Shown here: positions 8,723 to 18,416 of the stretch, piece by piece | Layout of the letters: the number at the start of each line of letters is the position of its first letter | How positions within the stretch are numbered: the stretch's first letter is position 1 | Origin: Ilumatobacter coccineus YM16-304 | GTDB taxonomy: Bacteria; Actinomycetota; Acidimicrobiia; Acidimicrobiales; Ilumatobacteraceae | Reading direction: 5' to 3' | Assembly (NCBI RefSeq): GCF_000348785.1 | Contig: NC_020520.1 | Location: forward strand, 1,054,001 to 1,118,000 | DNA length: 64,000 nt | Program-made: the position numbers and the translations under genes | Notes under the pieces: model-generated | What the model was told of the DNA's origin: nothing | Databases searched by the model: none | What the model saw: only the letters and a program-made list of their open reading frames with translations

Positions 8723-9001
8723 CTACAGGCCGCGTTCACGATCGTCACGCTCCGCAGCCTTGACGGCGTAGCCGAGGATGATCGTCGGGGCGAGCAGTAC
8801 GCAACCGATGACGAAGGCGATGATGACGAGCGTGGCCATGACGGCGGTGAACCCGAACGCGAACGCGATGACGAACAGCGCCATGGCGAGCGCGACGAAC
8901 AGGTAGCCGATGCGGTTCGCGAGCAACGTCCACTTCGCGATCTTCGCTCGGCGAACCCGAACCGGGTCGTCGCTGGCGTTCGTGCTCTCGTGGTTCGTCA
9001 T
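8723..9001 (-). CDS. Small two-helix membrane protein of unknown function
   Basis: The 92-residue protein has a charged N-terminus (DPVRVRRAKIAKW). Two hydrophobic helices follow (IGYLFVALAMALFVIAFAF and MATLVIIAFVIGCVLLA), then a short basic and acidic tail (KAAERDDRERGL). I do not recognise a named family. It lies upstream of the TetR gene on the same strand with a 59-bp gap that contains the operator-like palindrome, so the TetR protein could have its own promoter. Its start is divergent from the EchA-like gene, 26 bp away. Confidence 0.7.
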   Translation of the reverse strand: MTNHESTNASDDPVRVRRAKIAKWTLLANRIGYLFVALAMALFVIAFAFGFTAVMATLVIIAFVIGCVLLAPTIILGYAVKAAERDDRERGL

Positions 9002-9027
9002 ATCCGCCGCGTAGCGTACGGCGCAGT

Positions 9028-9768
9028 ATGAGCCAATCAGTCCGAGTCGAACGCAATGACCGCATCGAGTTGATCACGCTCGATCGTCCCGAGCGCCGCA
9101 ACGCGGTCGATCACGCGACGTTGCTCCAGCTCCTCGAGATCCAGCAGCGGCTCGCCTCGGAGGCACCGCGTCACGTCCGAGCCGTGGTGCTCACCGGTGC
9201 GGCGCCGGCGTTCTCGGCGGGTGCCGATCTGACCGGGGTGGAGGAGGGGCAGTTCGCCACCGATCTCAACGCCGTGCTGCGCGGATTCGGTGCGCTCCCG
9301 GTGCCTGTCGTGGCGGCGATCGACGGCCCGGCGCTCGGGGCGGGCACGCAACTCGTCGTCGCGTGCGATCTGCGCGTGGCCACACCCGACAGCGTGCTGG
9401 GCATCCCCGCCGCCAAGCTCGGGTTGGCGGTCGACCTCTGGACGCTCGAACGGGCGTCTGCGGAGTTCTCGCCGCCCATCGCTCGGGCCATGTTGATCGC
9501 CGCCGAGACCTACACCGCCGAACAGTTGCACCGCACGGGCGGCATCCACCGCCTCGGCGATCTCGACGACGCGCTGAGCTGGGCGTCGCGTCTCGCAGCG
9601 CTCGCGCCGCTCACCATCGCGGCGCACAAGCTCGGCCTCGAAGGGGTGGGTCCCGACGCGTCCGAACGCTTCGAAGCTGCACGATCGGCGGCGTGGGCCA
9701 GTGCCGACGCCGAAGAAGGCCGCACCGCATTCCTCGAGAAGCGCCGCCCCGACTTCACCGGCACCTGA
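9028..9768 (+). CDS. Enoyl-CoA hydratase/isomerase superfamily protein, EchA6-like
   Basis: The 246-residue crotonase-fold protein has the oxyanion-hole segments SAGADL (near residue 65) and GPALGAGTQLVVACDLRVA (near 100). The two catalytic glutamates of true hydratases are missing. The first position reads IPAAKLGLAVD where hydratases have PE-x-x-LG, and the second region reads RAMLIAAETYTAEQL. The same losses, and the K-x-GLA-x-D-x-W pattern, are remembered from mycobacterial EchA6, a non-catalytic acyl-CoA-binding protein. A binding or shuttling role is therefore more likely than hydration. The stop codon overlaps the first base of a dispersed palindrome. Confidence 0.82.
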   Translation: MSQSVRVERNDRIELITLDRPERRNAVDHATLLQLLEIQQRLASEAPRHVRAVVLTGAAPAFSAGADLTGVEEGQFATDLNAVLRGFGALPVPVVAAIDGPALGAGTQLVVACDLRVATPDSVLGIPAAKLGLAVDLWTLERASAEFSPPIARAMLIAAETYTAEQLHRTGGIHRLGDLDDALSWASRLAALAPLTIAAHKLGLEGVGPDASERFEAARSAAWASADAEEGRTAFLEKRRPDFTGT

Positions 9769-9812
9769 CCAACCTGGTTATTTCCATCCCGGATGGAAAT
9801 AACCAGGTTGGT
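9768..9812. repeat. 45-bp perfect palindrome, copy 1 of a dispersed family
   Basis: Arms of 22 bp (starting ACCAACCTGGTTATTTCC) are exact reverse complements around one central base. The core AACCTGGTTATTTCCATCC recurs at 16811-16855 and 28565-28613. Here it overlaps the stop codon of the EchA6-like gene and precedes another gene on the same strand, so it could terminate transcription. No U-tract follows. Confidence 0.85.
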
Positions 9813-9929
9813 GGCGTCGCTCAGCGTGGTTGGGAGTGGCTGCCATAGCCGCTGTGCAGGACGTTTAGCGAGTCGGAGGCCGATTCGGCAGCATTCGATC
9901 ATGTCACTGTCAGGATTCGTTCTGATTCG

Positions 9930-9958
9930 TTGATGTGCGGGTAGTCACGTTCTATGTT
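9930..9958 (+). promoter_or_regulatory. Candidate sigma-70-type promoter of the giant surface protein gene
   Basis: TTGATG (9930-9935), a 17-bp spacer and TATGTT (9953-9958) match the housekeeping consensus well for such GC-rich DNA. They lie 40 bp upstream of the GTG start. The direct repeat GATTCGTT (twice, around 9914-9930) lies just upstream. The stretch 9813-9929 shows nothing else. Confidence 0.5.
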
Positions 9959-9986
9959 GGCGCCCGGTCGCTCAGACAGGGCGGTC

Positions 9987-9994
9987 GGAAGGAG
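9987..9994 (+). promoter_or_regulatory. Strong Shine-Dalgarno site deciding the start at 9999
   Basis: GGAAGGAG lies 4 bp before a GTG that begins a signal peptide. This favours 9999 over the upstream in-frame start at 9954. Confidence 0.7.
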
Positions 9995-9998
9995 CGCC

Positions 9999-12900
9999 GT
10001 GAACGTACGCAGTCGATGGTCGAACCTGGTGGTCACCGCATTGGTCGGTGCCGCCGTCGTAGTGATTCCGGTGGCGTCTGCCTCCGCTGCCCCGACCGGC
10101 GTCGAGCCGTCATCATCGGCCGTGAGCGAGGCCGCTGCGCAGACCGCGGAGACGATCGTCGTCGCCGAACGCGCCCGATTCGCCGAGACCCGCACCGGCC
10201 TGACGACGTTCGACGGCGAGTCGAACGGCATCGGACGGCTGGCGGCCGGTGACACGATCGAGATCGAGGTGGCTGGACGCGGCGAGATCCCCGCCGACGC
10301 CGCTGCCGCCCTCGTCTACGTCACCGCCGTGCGCCCGGAATCGACCGGCTACCTCACCATCTTCGACTGTGCCGAGCCACGCCCGCTCGCTTCGTCGCTC
10401 AACTACGTGCCATCGCTGCCCGTCGGCAACGAGATCGTCGCGGCGCTCTCCGACACCGGGTCACTCTGCGTCTTCAGTTTCGCGTCGACCGATCTGACCA
10501 TCGACGTCGGCGGCTTCGTGCCGGCCGCGAGCCCGCTCGTGTCGTTCGCCCCGCGCCGCATCGTCGACACGCGCGACGGCTCCACCACGTACGACGGGGA
10601 GGCCCAAGGCGGCGGCCGGACCACACCGGGCGAGCCCGTCACGGTCGACATCGCCGGCCGCATCGGGATCCCCGAAGGCGTCGATTCCGTGCTGGCCAAC
10701 ATCGCGGCCGTGCGTCCCGACGGCCCGGGCAACCTCGTCGCGCACCCGTGTCTCGCCACGCCGCCGACCGCGTCGTCGCTCAACTACGTCACCGATACCA
10801 CGCGAGCCAACGAGTTGCTCCTCGACGTCGACGGCAACGGCAACGTGTGTGTCGAGACCACGACGTCGGTCGATCTCGTGATCGACGTCGTGGGGTATGT
10901 GCCGACCGGAACCAACCTGCGCAATCAGCCGCCGGTTCGGCTCGTCGACACGCGCGACATCGGTGACACGATCGACGGCACCTTCGAAGGCGAGGGACGC
11001 CGACTCGGCGACACCGAGTACCGGGTTCGAGTCGCTGGGCGCGGTGGCATTCCGGCAGGGGCCAGCGCAGCCCTGTTGAACCTCGTCGTCGTCCAGCCCG
11101 ACGGGTTCGGATACGCGACCGTGCACCCGTGCGAGGAACAGCGACCCGTGGTCGCGTCGATGAACTACAGCCCGGGCGTGACCGGCGCCAACGAGATCTT
11201 TGCCGAGTTCGATGCGGCCGGCGACGTCTGCATCTACACCTCGAGCGGCGCGCATCTCGTCGTCGACGGGTCGGGCTACGTGGCGCCGATCAACGTCGGC
11301 GTCGACGAGACCGATCTGTCGATCAGTGCGTCGAGCGCGCCCGATCCGGTCGATGCCGGCGAGCCGCTGACCTACACGGTCGCCGTCACGAACAACAGCT
11401 CGGTCGCGGCGACCGGCGTGGCCGGCTTGGTCACGCTGCCGAGCGGTGTCGTGTTCCGCACCACCACTGGCTGCATCGAAGATCCGAGCGGAGCGCCGTC
11501 GTGCACCATCGGCGAGCTCGCGGCCGGCGCGACCGTGACCTACGAGATCGATGTCGACGTCGACGCAGCAGCCGCCGGAACGCTGGTCGCGAACTTCTCG
11601 GTGCTGTCCGATCAGGTCGACTCCGAACCGTCCGACAACGCGACTGCGGTGTCGACGGCGGTCGACGCCCTCGTCGTCGACGACCCGCCGGTCATCACGG
11701 CGCCGGTGTCGTCGGCGTTGTCGGTGTCGGAGAACTCGACGTTGGTGGTCGATGTGGAGGCGTCGGATCCCGAGGGTGACGTGGAGGGTGCTGGTCTGTC
11801 GTATTCGTTGTCGGGTCCGGATCAGGGGCTGTTTGCGATCGATGGGTCGGGTGTGTTGTCGTTCGTGTCGGCTCCTGATTTCGAGGCGCCGGGTGACAGT
11901 GGTGGCGACAACGGCTACTCGGTGACCGTGACGGTGACCGACTCGGGTGCGCTGACCGACTCGCGTGCGCTGTCGGTGAACGTCACCGACGTCAACGAAG
12001 CCCCGACGGTCACGGCGCCGGTGTCGTCGACGGTGTCGGTGTCGGAGAATTCGTCGTTGGTGGTCGATGTGGAGGCGTCGGATCCCGAGGGTGACGTGGA
12101 GGGTGCTGGTCTGTCGTATTCGTTGTCGGGCCCGGATCAGGGTCTGTTCGCGATCGATGGGTCGGGTGTGTTGTCGTTCGTGTCGGCTCCTGATTTCGAG
12201 GCGCCGGGCGACAGTGGTGGCGACAACGGGTACTCGGTGACCGTGACGGTGACCGACTCGGGTGCGCTGACCGACTCGCGTGCGTTGTCGGTGAACGTCA
12301 CCGACGTCAACGAAGCCCCGATCGTCACGACGACGGCGGGGTCGACCTCGTTCACCGAGGGCGATTCGCCCACCGTGGTCGACGGCGGCGTGTCCGTCAG
12401 CGACCCCGACGGTGACCTGCTCGACGCCGCGACGGTCACCATCAGCGCCGGATTCGAGACGAGCGTCGACACGCTGTCCGCGTCGGCATCGGGTGGCATC
12501 GTCGCCGGCGACATCTCGTACGCGCCGACGACCGGGGTGCTCACGATCGACCCGGCCACCGCTCAGTCGGCGGCCGACTTCCAGGCCGTGCTCCGGACCG
12601 TCACCTTCGCCAACGCGAGTTCGACTCCGAGCACGGCGAATCGCACGATCACGTTCAGCGTCGACGACGGCGCACTCGCGTCGGCCGGCGCCGACAAGAT
12701 CGTCAACGTCAGCGGCGTGAACTTCGATCCGGTGCCCACCAACGCGACGATCAGCTACAACGCGATCGGCAACACGTTGCTGCGCGTCGACGGCGCCGAT
12801 GCCGACGACCACGACACACCGGTCGCTGGTCGCGTCGCGTCGACGACCGACACCACCGACGCACTGGCCAAGGCGGCGCCCACCGACGCCGACTCGGCGG

Positions 12901-15900
12901 TGGTCACGTACGTCGCCGGCACCTTCACCACGGTCGAAGGCGGCACGATCGTGCTCGACGACGACGGTGACTTCACCTACTTGCCGGCCGCCGGTTTCGA
13001 AGGCGCCGACAGCTACGCCGCAACGCTCACCGACGGCGACGGCGGTACGGCCAACGTGACGATCGAGCTCACGGTCGCCGACATGGTCTGGTACGTCGAA
13101 GACACCGTCCACGCGACGAAGAACCCGGCCGGCGGCGACGGCCGTTCCACCGACGCGTTCGAGACGCTCGCCGGCGCCGAGGCCGCCTCCGGGCCCGGCG
13201 ACTACATCCTGGTGTTCGAGACCGACGCGCCGCTCGACGGATCGATCGAACTCCAGGACGGCCAGAAGCTCTTCGGCCAGGCCGTCGAGGAGGAGTCGCC
13301 GAGTCGGCTCCCCGCCGGTCTGATGCTCGAGGAGATCGCCGACACCAACGCTCGGCCGTTCATCGACAACTCGGCCGGCGACGCCATCACCATCGCAGCA
13401 TCGGCGGGTGCCGTGGAGGGCGTCGAGATCCGTCACCTCCGGATCGAAGGACAGGGCGACGCGATCGATGTGCGCCCCACGGGCACGGCGAGTGTTCGCG
13501 TTGCGTTCTCCGACCTCGAACTCTCCGGCGCCACCGGCGCAGGTCTGTCGGTTTCGGGCGCAGCCACCTCGGGCATCGTCACGGTGAGCGAAGTCGAGTC
13601 GGTCGACGTCGCGTCGGCTGGAGCGGGTGGCCTGCTCTTCGACACCGTCACGTTCGACGCCGACGACGTCACCATCGGTGTCCAGACCGTCGAAGCCGGG
13701 GACTCGTCCATCGGCGACCCGGCCACGCCCGCCGACATCGTCGGCGACGGCCTGCGCCTGAACGACGTCAGCGGATCGATCGACTTCGGCACGCTCGACA
13801 TCGGCAACACCGACGGCACCGGGCTGTACGTCCGCGACGCCGGTGGCAAGGCCGGGGCGTTCCAACTCGACACCGATGCCGGCACCATCAACACGGTCAA
13901 CGGCGCCGCGGTCGACATCGACCCGGTCGCGCTGGGTCTGGGCGCCGGCGACGGCATGGTGCTCACCAGCGTCACCGCGCTCAACAGCGGGCCGGGCACC
14001 ACCGCCCACGGCATCAATCTCGACACCGTGTCGGGAGCGTTCACGGTCACGGGAGACACGAGCCTCACGCGCACGGGTGGCGAACTCACGAACGGCATCG
14101 TGATCGTCGACAGCTCGGCCGAGATCAGCTTCGACGGTGAGGTCGACGTCGTCGCCGACACCGGTGCAGCCATCTCGATCGACACCCAGACCACCGATGT
14201 CGGCTTCGGCCCGACGCAGGTGGAGGCTCAGACCGGCGTCTCGATCGTCGGCTCGCCCTCGATCACCACCACCTTCGATTCGCTCGACGTGGTCGCCGCG
14301 AATGGGACGGGAATCGTCACCGACGACGCGGGCACCCTCGAGATCCTCGGGACGGCGTCGACCGTCGCGGTCACTGCCGGTACCGCGATCGACGTGACCG
14401 ACACCGAACTCAGCGGCGCCGGGAGCAGCCCGGCGAACTTCGCAACGGTCACCTCCACCGCCGGCACGGGCTCGGCGATCGCCCTCACGCGGATGTCGGG
14501 AGCGCTTGCCATCGCCGCTGGTTCGGTGACCTCGGGCTCGGCTCCGACGGTGGACCTCGAAGCGGTGAGCGGCGACGTCTCCTACGGCGGCGACGTCACC
14601 GGCGGCACCGGTCGAGCCATCGAGATCATCAACTCGCACGCGCCGGGCGTGGCGACGTTCGACTTCAGCGGCGACATCACGACGGTCAGCGGTGCGGGCA
14701 TCTACCTGTACACGAACGAGGGGTCGGGATCGACCTCGATTGCGTCGTTCACGGGCACGCTGACGCTCTCCACCGGGGGCTCGGACGCGTTCGTTGCGGC
14801 CGCAGCGGGCTCGGTCGTCGTGACCGACCCGGCGAACGCGAACTCGATCACGACGACGGGCGGCACCGCGATCAGCATGGTCAACACCGACATCGGAGCG
14901 GCCGGCATGAAGTTCACGACCGTCTCGGCGACGAATGCGGTCAGCGGCATTCGTCTCACGAACGCGGGGACCGGTCCGTTCGTCGTGACGGGCGGCGCAA
15001 TCGTCAATGCGTCGTATCGCGGCCTCGACATCTCCGGCGGAAACGGCAACGTGACGATGGGTGCGTCGATCAACACCACGTCGACGGGGCGTTCCGTCGA
15101 GGCGACGACGCACACCGGCGGCACGATCACGCTCGCCGGGGCCATCGACGACAACGGGATCGGCATCCGTCTCGCCAGCAACATCGGCGCCACCATCACC
15201 TTCACGGGCGGCGTCGACGTCGACACCTCGCTGGCGGCCGGCACCCTGCCGGGATTGACGGCATCGTCCGGAGGCACCTTGACCATCCTCGGTCCGAACA
15301 ACTCGATCGACACGACGGCGTCGACCGGGACGGCACTCGAGGTCGTGAGCGGTACCACGATCGGCGCGGCGGGTCTCACCTTCCGCTCGGTGAGCGCGAG
15401 CGGCGGAGTTCACGGCATCGAGCTGGCTGACACCGGCACGAGCGGCGGTGTCACCATCACCGGTGACGGCTCGAATCTGGCGAACGGTTCGGGTGGCACG
15501 ATCAGCGCAACCACGGGCTCGGCCATCGAGCTCTCGGAAACTGCCGACTTCTCGGCGACATCGATGGACGTGTCCGCCGACAACGCTGCGCCAGGAGTGC
15601 AGCGCGGCGTCAACGCGTCGCAACTGACGGGCACCAACATCATCCGTGCCTCGACGTTCGGTGGGTTCGCCGAGGAGAACGCGTTCGCGGTGCGGGTCGT
15701 CAACTCGTCGGGCACGCTCGACCGGTTCACCGTCGACGCATCCTCCTTCACGGGCACCTCGACGGGAAGTCGCGGCGGGGCGGTGTCGTTCGAACTGACC
15801 GGTTCGGCGGGCGGACGCATCGAGATCGTGAACGGCACGACGTTCGACGGCATCAAGGACGAAGCGCTCGGGTTGAGCATGAACGGCACGGGCTCCACCG

Positions 15901-16802
15901 AGTTGTATGTCGCCGACTCGGTGTTCTCCGACGATTCGGGCATCGCCCAACTCGCCGGTGGCCGAGCCTCCGGAGTGTCGTTGCTGACGGGCGACTCAGC
16001 GGCACTCGACGTCGAGTTCCGATCGAACATCTTCCGTGAGATCGGAGCACAGACCGGGTTCGGCGGAACGACCTCGACGGCGATGACGCTCCGCGCAAAC
16101 GGCTCGAGCGCGATGAACACCGAGTTCTCCTCCAACACGATCCAGAACGTCGACGTCGATGGTTTGCTGGCGGTGATCGGCGCCGAATCGTCGACCGGTC
16201 GCCACCTGTTTGCCGACAACACGGTGACATCGGTGGCGCGTCATGCCCTCTGGTACTCCTTCAGCGGAACGAGCGGACCGAACGATGTCACCATCCGTGA
16301 CAACGTGATGACATCGATGGCCACCGCGTCGTCCTTCGACGCGGTGACGGTCATCACCGGATCCGACGTCGATGTCGTCGACGTGTCGCTGACGAACAAC
16401 ACGATCGAAGTCCCGAGTCAGGCCTCGATCCCCGCACGGTTGGACTTCAGCAACGCCACGGCCAACGCAACGCTGCACGGCAACACGATGCGCGCGCTCC
16501 ATGCCGTGTCGAGCGAGGCGTACCGCGTCTCGGCCAGCGGCCCGTCGACTGCCCTGTGTCTCGACATGAACGGCGCCAATGCCGGAGCCGATCGCAACAC
16601 GGCACAGGCCAACGGCGGACTCGACGGGTTCCTCGCGACGGCCAACTCGTCGTCGATCGCTCTCGTCGGGTTGTCGACACCGACCGAGGCCGCAGCCGAG
16701 GCGCACCTGCTCAACACCAACGACCACGCGAACGCAACGGTGATCGCATCCGGCACGTTCACCGCAGGGCCGACGACCTGCCCGACGCCGACGCTGCCCT
16801 GA
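9999..16802 (+). CDS. Giant secreted multidomain adhesin-like protein (RLVDTR, DUF11, cadherin-like and beta-helix domains)
   Basis: The product is 2267 residues. The GTG start has a strong ribosome site and opens a signal peptide (VVTALVGAAVVVIPVASASA). Three copies of a roughly 115-residue RLVDTR-type domain follow (about 59-430), then a DUF11-like domain (438-558, LTYTVAVTNNSSVAATGV). Two almost identical cadherin-like repeats come next (565-775), then two further cadherin/VCBS-like domains (about 784-1028, ending in a DGTANVTIEL-like strand). The rest (1029-2265) is rich in short T/G/V/I repeats with N and D turns (for example LDIGNTDGTGLYV), as in right-handed parallel beta-helix proteins. 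No LPXTG or C-terminal helix is present, so attachment may be non-covalent or the protein is released. An adhesion or matrix role is inferred. It ends convergent with a sortase gene. Confidence 0.85.
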   Translation: MNVRSRWSNLVVTALVGAAVVVIPVASASAAPTGVEPSSSAVSEAAAQTAETIVVAERARFAETRTGLTTFDGESNGIGRLAAGDTIEIEVAGRGEIPADAAAALVYVTAVRPESTGYLTIFDCAEPRPLASSLNYVPSLPVGNEIVAALSDTGSLCVFSFASTDLTIDVGGFVPAASPLVSFAPRRIVDTRDGSTTYDGEAQGGGRTTPGEPVTVDIAGRIGIPEGVDSVLANIAAVRPDGPGNLVAHPCLATPPTASSLNYVTDTTRANELLLDVDGNGNVCVETTTSVDLVIDVVGYVPTGTNLRNQPPVRLVDTRDIGDTIDGTFEGEGRRLGDTEYRVRVAGRGGIPAGASAALLNLVVVQPDGFGYATVHPCEEQRPVVASMNYSPGVTGANEIFAEFDAAGDVCIYTSSGAHLVVDGSGYVAPINVGVDETDLSISASSAPDPVDAGEPLTYTVAVTNNSSVAATGVAGLVTLPSGVVFRTTTGCIEDPSGAPSCTIGELAAGATVTYEIDVDVDAAAAGTLVANFSVLSDQVDSEPSDNATAVSTAVDALVVDDPPVITAPVSSALSVSENSTLVVDVEASDPEGDVEGAGLSYSLSGPDQGLFAIDGSGVLSFVSAPDFEAPGDSGGDNGYSVTVTVTDSGALTDSRALSVNVTDVNEAPTVTAPVSSTVSVSENSSLVVDVEASDPEGDVEGAGLSYSLSGPDQGLFAIDGSGVLSFVSAPDFEAPGDSGGDNGYSVTVTVTDSGALTDSRALSVNVTDVNEAPIVTTTAGSTSFTEGDSPTVVDGGVSVSDPDGDLLDAATVTISAGFETSVDTLSASASGGIVAGDISYAPTTGVLTIDPATAQSAADFQAVLRTVTFANASSTPSTANRTITFSVDDGALASAGADKIVNVSGVNFDPVPTNATISYNAIGNTLLRVDGADADDHDTPVAGRVASTTDTTDALAKAAPTDADSAVVTYVAGTFTTVEGGTIVLDDDGDFTYLPAAGFEGADSYAATLTDGDGGTANVTIELTVADMVWYVEDTVHATKNPAGGDGRSTDAFETLAGAEAASGPGDYILVFETDAPLDGSIELQDGQKLFGQAVEEESPSRLPAGLMLEEIADTNARPFIDNSAGDAITIAASAGAVEGVEIRHLRIEGQGDAIDVRPTGTASVRVAFSDLELSGATGAGLSVSGAATSGIVTVSEVESVDVASAGAGGLLFDTVTFDADDVTIGVQTVEAGDSSIGDPATPADIVGDGLRLNDVSGSIDFGTLDIGNTDGTGLYVRDAGGKAGAFQLDTDAGTINTVNGAAVDIDPVALGLGAGDGMVLTSVTALNSGPGTTAHGINLDTVSGAFTVTGDTSLTRTGGELTNGIVIVDSSAEISFDGEVDVVADTGAAISIDTQTTDVGFGPTQVEAQTGVSIVGSPSITTTFDSLDVVAANGTGIVTDDAGTLEILGTASTVAVTAGTAIDVTDTELSGAGSSPANFATVTSTAGTGSAIALTRMSGALAIAAGSVTSGSAPTVDLEAVSGDVSYGGDVTGGTGRAIEIINSHAPGVATFDFSGDITTVSGAGIYLYTNEGSGSTSIASFTGTLTLSTGGSDAFVAAAAGSVVVTDPANANSITTTGGTAISMVNTDIGAAGMKFTTVSATNAVSGIRLTNAGTGPFVVTGGAIVNASYRGLDISGGNGNVTMGASINTTSTGRSVEATTHTGGTITLAGAIDDNGIGIRLASNIGATITFTGGVDVDTSLAAGTLPGLTASSGGTLTILGPNNSIDTTASTGTALEVVSGTTIGAAGLTFRSVSASGGVHGIELADTGTSGGVTITGDGSNLANGSGGTISATTGSAIELSETADFSATSMDVSADNAAPGVQRGVNASQLTGTNIIRASTFGGFAEENAFAVRVVNSSGTLDRFTVDASSFTGTSTGSRGGAVSFELTGSAGGRIEIVNGTTFDGIKDEALGLSMNGTGSTELYVADSVFSDDSGIAQLAGGRASGVSLLTGDSAALDVEFRSNIFREIGAQTGFGGTTSTAMTLRANGSSAMNTEFSSNTIQNVDVDGLLAVIGAESSTGRHLFADNTVTSVARHALWYSFSGTSGPNDVTIRDNVMTSMATASSFDAVTVITGSDVDVVDVSLTNNTIEVPSQASIPARLDFSNATANATLHGNTMRALHAVSSEAYRVSASGPSTALCLDMNGANAGADRNTAQANGGLDGFLATANSSSIALVGLSTPTEAAAEAHLLNTNDHANATVIASGTFTAGPTTCPTPTLP
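11690..12320 (+). repeat. Two tandem near-identical 315-bp units inside the giant gene
   Basis: The unit beginning near 11701 recurs at 12016, a period of exactly 105 codons, with few base differences. Each unit encodes one cadherin-like domain (PVSSALSVSEN or PVSSTVSVSEN through VNVTDVNEAP). Codon choice (many GTG, GGT, TCG) differs from the GTC/GGC-rich neighbours. This suggests a recent duplication of a module that may have arrived from elsewhere. Confidence 0.9.
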
Positions 16803-16810
16803 TGCGCCCG

Positions 16811-16855
16811 ACCAACCTGGTTATTTCCATCCCGGATGGAAATAACCAGGTTGGT
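16811..16855. repeat. 45-bp perfect palindrome, copy 2 of the dispersed family
   Basis: Identical to 9768-9812 over all 45 bases. It lies between the 3' ends of the giant gene (+) and the sortase gene (-), a position that suits a bidirectional terminator. Confidence 0.85.
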
Positions 16856-16865
16856 GTGGCTCGGG

Positions 16866-18329
16866 TCAGAGGTTCGGGGGGAGCAGCCGGTTGACGTTCT
16901 GGAAGAAGAAGTAGAGCGCCACGACGAACGGGATGAAGCCGACGAGGCCGCCGATCCAGTCGCGGCGGGTGCGGCGACTCAGGAGGTAGGCGCCGATGGC
17001 GATGGCCGAGACGACGAGGCCCCAGAAGCCGACGTGCGGGTTGGCGGCCGGATCGCTGAACCAGCCGTCGGAGAAGGCGTCGGCGATGCCGTCGGTCGTC
17101 TCGTCGGAGTCGAACTGATCGAACGCGTTGGTCGCCGGGTCGGCGAGGCTGCCGCTCACGTCGTCACCAGCGTCGACCGAGTCGCCCGTGGCGAGGTTGC
17201 CGGTGACGCTGCCGCCCTCCGACGCTTGCCCGCCGGTGGTCTGCCCGTCGACGTCTTCGGCAGGCAGCGCGATGTCGGGAGTCGACACCGGCTCAGCCGG
17301 GCGGCCGTAGTTGAGGATCGGCTCGCCGACGGGAGCGGACTCGGGCGGCGCCAGTTCACCCGAGATGATGATGCGCTGCTGCGCCGTCCACTTCGGGTGG
17401 CACGACACCAGCGTGATCGTCGCCTTGGTCGGGTCGCTGGTGGAGATCACCTGGTAGTCGCTCGGCGACACGATCTGCGTGCCCGTGACCTTGTAGGTGA
17501 ACTCGCCGTTGAGCGTGGTGACGACGATGTCGTCGCCGATCTGCAGCTTGTCGACGTTGTGGAACGGTTGGCCGTAGGTGGTGCGGTGACCGGCGATGGC
17601 GGCGTTGCCGAGTTGGCCAGGGAGGGGAGTGTCGGGGAAGTGCCCCGGCCCCTTCTTCAGGTCGCCGGTGTCGATGCCTGCCACCACGATGTCGTTGACG
17701 CCGATGTCGGGGATCTCGATCCGCGCGAGCGCCTCGCCGTTCTCCAGCAGCGGAATGTTCTGATCCTCCACCGGCACGGCGGCCGGCGCGTCGACCACCG
17801 GAACCTCGCCGGAGTCGGACCCGTCGAGCGCCGGCTCGTCGGCCGCTGCGTCAGGATCCGCGGCGTCATCGGTCGCCGGCGCGTCGTTGGTCGGCGTGTC
17901 GACGATGACGAACTCGTCGTCGAACTGGACCGGCGGTGTGGCCGCGAGCAACTCCTCGAACTCGTTCTCGAGCTTGTTCTGTGCACGAGCGTTCTCGATG
18001 CCGGTGCCCCACAACTGGTAGGCGACGAAGCCGAACATCAAGATGCCCATGGCGATGAGCGTCTTGCCGAGGTTGCCGACGTACCAGCGCCAGTCGTGCG
18101 GCGGAGGCGGGCGATCCCACTTGCGGAGTCGCCCTCGACGCGTCAGGCTCGGCGCGGCGACCGGAGCCGAGGCACGGGCCGCCGATGCGCCCGGCGACGA
18201 CGAAGCAACGGTGTCGGTGACCGTGACGCCAGGAGGCGTGGCGATCGCGTCGGAACGGGACGGTGGTGCAGGCGCGGCAGGTTCTGCGGGCGTGGAGCCA
18301 TCGCTGGTCGATGTATCGATCTCGGACAC
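16866..18329 (-). CDS. Class E sortase with extended N- and C-terminal regions
   Basis: This 487-residue sortase is expected to cut a sorting signal and join surface proteins to the cell wall. A proline- and alanine-rich cytoplasmic region (1-80) precedes a membrane helix (about 87-106, GKTLIAMGILMFGFVAYQLW). An acidic linker follows, then the sortase barrel (about 200-325). Catalytic residues are His248 (AIAGHRTTYG), Cys310 (TLVSCHPKW) and Arg319 (QQR). The TL-x-x-CHPKW form is typical of actinobacterial class E enzymes. Unusually, about 160 residues follow the barrel, with an S/D/G-rich spacer and two more membrane helices (VGFWGLVVSAIAIGAYLL, GFIPFVVALYFFF). A likely substrate with LPATG is encoded at 36115-39852. 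Confidence 0.92.
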   Translation of the reverse strand: MSEIDTSTSDGSTPAEPAAPAPPSRSDAIATPPGVTVTDTVASSSPGASAARASAPVAAPSLTRRGRLRKWDRPPPPHDWRWYVGNLGKTLIAMGILMFGFVAYQLWGTGIENARAQNKLENEFEELLAATPPVQFDDEFVIVDTPTNDAPATDDAADPDAAADEPALDGSDSGEVPVVDAPAAVPVEDQNIPLLENGEALARIEIPDIGVNDIVVAGIDTGDLKKGPGHFPDTPLPGQLGNAAIAGHRTTYGQPFHNVDKLQIGDDIVVTTLNGEFTYKVTGTQIVSPSDYQVISTSDPTKATITLVSCHPKWTAQQRIIISGELAPPESAPVGEPILNYGRPAEPVSTPDIALPAEDVDGQTTGGQASEGGSVTGNLATGDSVDAGDDVSGSLADPATNAFDQFDSDETTDGIADAFSDGWFSDPAANPHVGFWGLVVSAIAIGAYLLSRRTRRDWIGGLVGFIPFVVALYFFFQNVNRLLPPNL

Positions 18330-18416
18330 TTCCGACGACGGTAGTGGTCGGGTCGGGTCGACACGCGGCGATCGACGGACAGTTTTCTGAGCCGTTCGCG
18401 GAAGTAGCGTGGCGGC

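Noticed and set aside
10461-15950. 1829-codon open frame on the minus strand opposite the giant gene
   Set aside because: Arg/Asp/Val-rich, low-complexity shadow caused by high GC at third positions; no domain, signal or ribosome site, and the plus-strand frame has clear domains.
16811-16855. Short open frames with the recurring peptide TNLVISIPDGNNQVG
   Set aside because: The peptide is only the translation of the 45-bp palindrome, which reads alike on both strands; not a conserved protein motif.
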